Origin: Candidatus Schekmanbacteria bacterium GWA2_38_11
Lineage (GTDB): Bacteria; Schekmanbacteria; GWA2-38-11
Direction of reading: 5' to 3'
Length of the DNA stretch: 7,966 bases
Assembly (NCBI GenBank): GCA_001790645.1
Contig: MGDB01000072.1
Location: 1,570 to 9,535 of the forward strand
The notes beneath the pieces are model-generated. The model was not told the origin of the DNA. It saw only the letters and a list, made by a program, of their open reading frames with translations, and made no database searches. The position numbers and the translations under genes were made by a program. Of this stretch, positions 4,592-7,966 are shown piece by piece (position 1 is the first letter of the stretch; every line of letters starts with the position of its first letter).

Positions 4592-6310
4592 TTGCGTCTT
4601 CCTCTTAAAAATAACAGCACAGTTGCAATAATCGGAGGCGGCCCCGGAGGGGCAAGCTGTGCAATTAAACTGCTCAAGGAATGCAAGCGAACAGGCAGGA
4701 AAATCCGGGTTGTAATTTTTGAAGGCAAGGATTTTGACCACCACTTCAACCAGTGTGTTGGAGTCTTATCCCCACCGTTTCAGTCAATTTTGGAAAATGA
4801 TTTAGGGCTAATTCTTCCCACTGAATTAATCAAAAGGCAGATTTATGGTTACAGGCTTCACGGTCCGGGCGAAGAGATCCTACTGATAGGTCAGCATTCC
4901 CTGGAACCTACCTATACTGTGAGGAGAGTTCAGTTTGATAAATATCTTTTAGATTGCGCAGGGGAGCTTGGTGCTGAAATTTTAAAAACGCGGGTATCAT
5001 ACCTTGAGTTTATCAGAAGCAACGGAATGGATGAGGTTAGAATCTATAGCGAGAACACTTACCTCAAAGCTGATGTGGTAGTCGGAGCATTTGGTCTTGA
5101 TGAGATGATGCTCAGCGTACTGGAAGATGCAACCAAAAGTGATGGCCATTATTCAAGACCTCCAAAGGTACTAAAAACCTATATAGCAAAATTCCATACT
5201 ACAGGTGGATTTATCAGGCAGAAATTAGGCAATATCATCTACGCATACCTAAAACCTGTTTCAATACCAAATATAGAGTTTGGAGCAATAACCCCCAAGG
5301 GAGACCACGTCATAATAAATATTGCGGGAGAAAAAGTTACATCCCCTGACATGGATGCGTTTCTCCTTCTGCCACAGGTAAGAGAGCATTTGCCTGAATT
5401 TGAGAGTGAGAATGTTTCTTATTTTGAAGGTAGGTTCCCGACTGCTCCTGCAAAAAATCCCTTCGGCCATAGGTATGTGACTGTTGGGGATACGACGGGA
5501 TGGATGAGGCCCTTTAAGGGGAAGGGGATTAATGTCGCAATTACCACAGGGATCAGGGCTGCAGATACAATGCTGAAATATGGCATAGATAAAGAAGCAT
5601 TTAAGAAATATGCTGAAAGCTGCAAAGAGCTTCTCAGTGACTATATTTACGGGACAGGGGTCAGGCTTTTGTGCAACCATGGCCCGAGTTCCATACTGAG
5701 CCATTTGATTGATCTTGCAAAGGTCAATCCATTCATTTACGGAGCACTCTATAATTCAGTTTCAGGCCAGGAATCCTATAAAAATATAATCAAGAGTATG
5801 CTCAGGCCTGTTTTAATTAAAAAGATGGCTCAGGGTATCATAAAAAATTATTTCCATAAGAAAGGAGGCAGGATGAGTGATGTTAAAATAAGAAAATTAA
5901 CAACAAGGGATATTGATGCGGTAATGAAAATTGATGAAAAAATTACCGGCAAGCCCCAGGAGGCTTATTGGGCCGGTAAGATTGCATCATATCTCTCACG
6001 GGAGCCTGAAGCCTGTCTTGCAGCAGAAATTGATGGCAAAGTTGTGGGATTTATTCTGGGAGACATAAGGGGATGGGAATATACTATCCCTATATGCGGA
6101 TGGATTGACATTATGGGAGTTGATATCAGCTACCAGGGGAAGGGCATAGGGAAGATGCTTGTGGAATCTCTTTTTGATTTTTTCAGGAAAAACGGAGTTG
6201 AAACAGTGGTAACAGTAGTCAACTGGAATGATGGGGACCTCATAGACTACTTCCACACCCACGGTTTCAAGAGAGGTGAGTATATAAATTTGGTGAAGAA
6301 GCTGAATTAG
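4592..6310 (+). CDS. geranylgeranyl-reductase-like FAD oxidoreductase fused to a GNAT N-acetyltransferase
   Basis: A bifunctional-looking protein of 572 residues. Residues about 10-400 are a FAD-dependent oxidoreductase of the geranylgeranyl-reductase/aromatic-hydroxylase superfamily: dinucleotide motif IIGGGPGGA (13-21), the ribose-binding acid E44 after the second strand, and the second FAD motif VGDTTGWMRPFKGKGINVA (298-316). Family members reduce prenyl side chains of lipids or quinones, or oxidise aromatics; the substrate here is unknown. Residues about 428-572 are a GNAT domain with the acetyl-CoA loop YQGKGIGKMLV (514-524) and a typical tail DYFHTHGFKRGEY (552-564). The start is TTG at 4592, set by AGGAG at 4581-4585, 6 nt away, and by the FAD motif following directly. 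Usual flavoproteins of this type are about 380-420 residues and GNATs about 145, so two full-length proteins are joined. No stop is seen at the junction. A strong internal ribosome site precedes Met428. Confidence 0.87.
   Translation: MRLPLKNNSTVAIIGGGPGGASCAIKLLKECKRTGRKIRVVIFEGKDFDHHFNQCVGVLSPPFQSILENDLGLILPTELIKRQIYGYRLHGPGEEILLIGQHSLEPTYTVRRVQFDKYLLDCAGELGAEILKTRVSYLEFIRSNGMDEVRIYSENTYLKADVVVGAFGLDEMMLSVLEDATKSDGHYSRPPKVLKTYIAKFHTTGGFIRQKLGNIIYAYLKPVSIPNIEFGAITPKGDHVIINIAGEKVTSPDMDAFLLLPQVREHLPEFESENVSYFEGRFPTAPAKNPFGHRYVTVGDTTGWMRPFKGKGINVAITTGIRAADTMLKYGIDKEAFKKYAESCKELLSDYIYGTGVRLLCNHGPSSILSHLIDLAKVNPFIYGALYNSVSGQESYKNIIKSMLRPVLIKKMAQGIIKNYFHKKGGRMSDVKIRKLTTRDIDAVMKIDEKITGKPQEAYWAGKIASYLSREPEACLAAEIDGKVVGFILGDIRGWEYTIPICGWIDIMGVDISYQGKGIGKMLVESLFDFFRKNGVETVVTVVNWNDGDLIDYFHTHGFKRGEYINLVKKLN
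5861..5875 (+). promoter_or_regulatory. internal ribosome binding site and ATG for a free GNAT protein
   Basis: AAAGGAGG (5861-5868) lies 4 nt before an in-frame ATG (5873-5875), which encodes Met428 of the fusion. The sequence from there, MSDVKIRKLTTRDIDAV, is a normal start for a GNAT protein, so a free 145-residue acetyltransferase ending at 6310 could be made as well as the fusion. This is also what would remain if two adjacent genes fused by loss of a stop codon. Confidence 0.6.
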
Positions 6311-6323
6311 TGATGAGGAGTAT

Positions 6324-6456
6324 TAGCTATAAGCTTTAAGCTATAAGTTGCAAGATAAGAAACCGGCAAGTAAAGAGAATAAAAACTAAAGCTTAAAGTG
6401 CAAAGCTAAAAACCACCTATTTTTTCTTAAGTCTTATAGCTTACAGCTTATAGCTG
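6324..6456. repeat. dispersed inverted repeat built of AAGCTATAAGC-type units
   Basis: The left arm 6324-6347 (TAGCTATAAGCTTTAAGC...) matches the complement of 6433-6456 at 22 of 24 positions. The arms are made of near-tandem units of AGCTATAAGCTT, and related pieces (CTAAAGCTTAAAG) occur in the loop. No gene fits inside. The right arm ends only 19 bp before the lpdD-like ATG, so the element replaced or supplies that gene's leader. It may also end transcription from the flavoprotein gene. Confidence 0.75.
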
Positions 6457-6475
6457 ACTTTCAACCTAAACTTAA

Positions 6476-6856
6476 ATGTCTTTCGAATTAAAAGTTGGTA
6501 AAGGGAAAATGCAGGTCAATATAGAAGCGCACCTTTTTTCAGATGGCCTGAGTGTGTCCCTCTTTGGCGGGGATAAGCCGCATATCGGCGCAGTTGCCCT
6601 TTCTATTCCAAGGAAGAGCCTAAAAGATAAAAAATCCATAAGCTGTTCTACGTCCATCCTTACAGTTACAGAACACAAGGATGACGTAATAGCTAAAGAA
6701 ATGTCTGAGGCAATTTCAAAAGCTGCAAATATTACTGTTACGGTAGTAGCAGGTATCCATATAGATAATGCCGGGAAAAAAGATATTGAACAGGTCATGA
6801 GAAATTGCAGGAAAGCGTCGCAGAAGCTGATTGAGTTGGTTAAAAATAAAAGATAA
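6476..6856 (+). CDS. LpdD-like prenylated-flavin chaperone
   Basis: A 126-residue protein recognised as the LpdD-like family, named for subunit D of Lactobacillus plantarum gallate decarboxylase and proposed to help bring prenylated FMN from UbiX to UbiD-type decarboxylases. Family hallmarks seen: GGDKPHIGAVALSIPR (31-46), then SLKD, the EHKDD motif (66-70) and VVAGIHIDN (90-98). Histidines 36, 67 and 95 all lie in these blocks. The length is typical for the stand-alone form. No Shine-Dalgarno precedes the ATG at 6476, and a repeat ends 19 bp upstream; Met12 at 6509 is the alternative, but the residues before it look like the usual N-terminal strand of the family. Its neighbour ubiX, 417 bp downstream on the same strand, supports the role. 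The assignment is from memory of the family, without a search. Confidence 0.8.
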   Translation: MSFELKVGKGKMQVNIEAHLFSDGLSVSLFGGDKPHIGAVALSIPRKSLKDKKSISCSTSILTVTEHKDDVIAKEMSEAISKAANITVTVVAGIHIDNAGKKDIEQVMRNCRKASQKLIELVKNKR

Positions 6857-6996
6857 GGGTCCGAGGATTCGAGGGTTCAAGTAAATTAAAGATTAAAAAT
6901 CAAATATCAAAATTTCGGAATTCAATTTTTTAATTTTGCACAATAATTTTGCATTTTGATTTTTTTAGTCCCTTTTCCCCTGGAATCCTCTAACCC
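6857..6996. mobile_element. 140-bp imperfect palindromic element, MITE-like
   Basis: It begins at the very next base after the lpdD-like stop codon. The ends GGGT-N2-GAGGATTC-N2-GGG style (6857-6875) and the complement of 6977-6996 match at about 16 of 19 positions. Inner parts also pair: ATTAAAAATCAAATATC... (from 6892) against 6945-6968. The middle is AT-rich with no gene. A 19-nt piece of it (6894-6912) recurs exactly at 7853-7871. It looks like a non-autonomous dispersed element. Confidence 0.65.
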
Positions 6997-7076
6997 TTTA
7001 TTGTAAGAAGCCTCCTATTTAATATTTGACTTTTTATCAGGTCTCTGAAAAATATAGAAATGTATTTCTGTGTTGG

Positions 7077-7097
7077 GTAGAGGCGACTTTAGTCGCC
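7077..7097. repeat. short hairpin repeat GGCGAC-TTTA-GTCGCC
   Basis: A perfect 6-bp stem (7082-7087 with 7092-7097) around a TTTA loop, preceded by GTAGA. Its layout, GTAGA then a short GC-rich stem with a TTTA loop, matches the larger repeat at 7139-7194, so both probably belong to one repeat family. Bases between the two (7098-7138) hold nothing recognisable. Confidence 0.6.
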
Positions 7098-7138
7098 CTT
7101 AGAAGAGATAAGATAATTAGATGAGTTGACAGCCGAGT

Positions 7139-7194
7139 TGTAGAAACAGACCTTTAGGTCTGTTAATTAACAGGTCTGAAGACCTGTTTCTACA
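7139..7194. repeat. 56-bp double-hairpin palindrome
   Basis: An outer stem TGTAGAAA (7139-7146) with TTTCTACA (7187-7194) encloses two 6-bp hairpins: CAGACC-TTTA-GGTCTG (7147-7162) and CAGGTC-TGAA-GACCTG (7171-7186), joined by the palindrome TTAATTAA. The whole can also fold as one long stem with 5 mismatches in 26, all transitions. This is typical of mobile palindromic repeats, or of a structured RNA. It lies 79 bp before ubiX. The rest of the gap to 7273 shows no clear promoter. Confidence 0.75.
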
Positions 7195-7273
7195 TTAGAA
7201 AAAAGGTAAACCTTTTAGCAGGTGAAGAGGGAGAGTATTAAAGTTTTCTCTAATCAATTTTCAAAAACTATTT

Positions 7274-7855
7274 ATGGTGCAAAAAAAATTTAAACTAATT
7301 GTCGGGATAACAGGGGCTACTGGGGCTATTTACGGGATAAGACTTTTGGAATATCTTTCGAAGGTCAATTCTGTTGAGACGTCTCTTATCATAAGCGAGG
7401 CAGCTGAGATTACTATAAAGCATGAGACTGATTACAAAATAGACAAGATAAAAGCCCTTGCAAACAGAGTGTATGATATTAACGACATTGGTGCTCCTCT
7501 TGCAAGCGGTTCTTATAAAAGAGACGGGATGATAGTTATCCCCTGCAGCGTAAAAACAATGGCAGCATTGGCTAATTCGCTTGCTATGAACCTTCTTATA
7601 CGGGCAGGTGATGTAACACTTAAGGAGAAAAAACCTCTGGTTTTGGCTGTAAGAGAGACTCCGCTGCATTTAGGACATTTAAGAAACATGGTTGCGCTCT
7701 CTGAAATAGGTACAACAATTATGCCTCTTTGCCCCTCATTTTATCACAGGCCAAAATCCTTAACAGAAATTGTAGATTTTACAGTAGGGAGAGCCCTTAA
7801 CCTGGTGGGGATAGAAAATTCCCTTGCAAAGGAATATAAGGGAAGCAGGAAGTAA
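7274..7855 (+). CDS. ubiX: UbiX-family flavin prenyltransferase
   Basis: Flavin prenyltransferase of 193 residues: it joins a dimethylallyl group to reduced FMN to make prenylated FMN, the cofactor of UbiD-type decarboxylases. Full-length and typical: glycine-rich flavin site IVGITGATGAIYG (9-21), SEAA (41-44), GSYKRDGMIVIPCSVKT (79-95), RAGDVTLKEKKPLVLAVRE (110-128), then ETPLHLGHLRNM, and the tail SFYHRPKSLTEIVDF (155-169) bearing the Tyr and Arg that in this family help bind the prenyl phosphate. No Shine-Dalgarno is visible before the ATG at 7274; GTG at 7277 is a poor alternative. Upstream is the LpdD-like gene, supporting service to a UbiD-like enzyme. No ubiD is in the window; it may lie to the right. 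The cellular pathway (quinone synthesis or aromatic/unsaturated acid metabolism) cannot be told. Confidence 0.95.
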   Translation: MVQKKFKLIVGITGATGAIYGIRLLEYLSKVNSVETSLIISEAAEITIKHETDYKIDKIKALANRVYDINDIGAPLASGSYKRDGMIVIPCSVKTMAALANSLAMNLLIRAGDVTLKEKKPLVLAVRETPLHLGHLRNMVALSEIGTTIMPLCPSFYHRPKSLTEIVDFTVGRALNLVGIENSLAKEYKGSRK

Positions 7856-7888
7856 AAATCAAATATCAAAAACCAAAATGCAAAATTT
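7853..7888. repeat. second copy of an A-rich dispersed motif
   Basis: Positions 7853-7871 repeat 6894-6912 exactly (TAAAAATCAAATATCAAAA), and 7874-7887 (CAAAATGCAAAATT) is the exact complement of 6945-6958. So both halves of the inner part of the 6857-6996 element recur here, in direct order instead of inverted. It overlaps the ubiX stop codon. Bases 7889-7950 show nothing else clear. Confidence 0.6.
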
Positions 7889-7950
7889 AAAATATAGGAT
7901 TAAGTGATAGGGATTAAGCAGAAACTTAATACTGGAAGTTACCGATAGGC

Positions 7951-7966
7951 GGGGTTTTCTAACCCC
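7951..7966. repeat. hairpin GGGGTT-TTCT-AACCCC cut by the window edge
   Basis: A perfect 6-bp stem with a 4-nt loop ends exactly at the last base. The preceding bases (TAGGC) suggest the stem continues to the right outside the window. It may be another member of the short-hairpin family at 7077 and 7139, or a terminator of ubiX if a T-run follows. Confidence 0.5.

Noticed and set aside
4592..4594. A later ATG start for the flavoprotein instead of TTG
   Set aside because: The FAD motif begins about ten codons after the TTG and AGGAG is 6 nt before it; the next in-frame ATG is far inside the FAD domain.
4475..4744. Minus-strand 89-residue frame covering the start of the flavoprotein gene
   Set aside because: It covers two promoters, the operator and the conserved FAD motif of the plus-strand gene; no domain is seen.
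6472..6798. Minus-strand frame opposite the LpdD-like gene
   Set aside because: The plus-strand reading contains the family motifs GGDKPHIGAVAL and VAGIHIDN; the reverse frame shows nothing.
1073..7273. CRISPR array among the many repeats
   Set aside because: The repeats are single palindromes of different kinds, without regular spacing, equal units or cas genes.

Overview
The window looks like chromosomal DNA of an anaerobic or microaerophilic Gram-negative bacterium. It is AT-rich, has bacterial sigma70-type promoters and Shine-Dalgarno sites, carries a lipoprotein with a lipobox, two multi-cluster ferredoxin-like proteins and prenylated-flavin genes, and its gaps are full of short dispersed palindromic repeats. 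That combination recalls deep-branching delta-proteobacterial, Nitrospirae or candidate-phylum genomes, but no marker gene here fixes the taxon.

Layout, left to right. (1) 1-1072, minus: a MATE-family efflux transporter that runs off the left edge, with a good promoter placed so close to its ATG that the mRNA is probably leaderless. (2) 1073-1607: a gene-poor gap holding an imperfect C/G-run repeat, a 49-bp near-perfect palindrome and, starting exactly where the palindrome ends, a 64-codon startless remnant that resembles the C-terminus of a CARDB-type adhesion-like domain. (3) 1608-2934, plus: a two-gene operon for a 341-residue Fe-S protein with extra N-terminal and central cysteine motifs and a 94-residue ferredoxin, behind a near-consensus promoter with an operator-like dyad at the start site. 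(4) 3144-3578, minus: a glycine-zipper lipoprotein. (5) 3682-3799: a MITE-like inverted-repeat element. (6) 3818-4446, minus: a VapBC-type toxin-antitoxin pair (AbrB-fold antitoxin, PIN toxin) with a promoter and two overlapping palindromes. (7) 4592-6310, plus: a geranylgeranyl-reductase-like FAD protein fused in frame to a GNAT acetyltransferase, with an internal Shine-Dalgarno and ATG at the domain junction. (8) 6476-7855, plus: an LpdD-like prenylated-flavin chaperone and UbiX flavin prenyltransferase, separated by 417 bp packed with several palindromic repeats. (9) The last 110 bp hold more dispersed-repeat sequence and a hairpin cut by the window edge.

Functionally, the most coherent group is LpdD plus UbiX: UbiX makes prenylated FMN and LpdD-like proteins are thought to help deliver it to a UbiD-type (de)carboxylase, which is not in this window. 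The flavoprotein-GNAT fusion and the ferredoxin pair may belong to the same lipid/quinone/aromatic redox physiology, but that link is only by proximity. The FAD-GNAT fusion and the unusual Fe-S operon are the best candidates for little-described biology.
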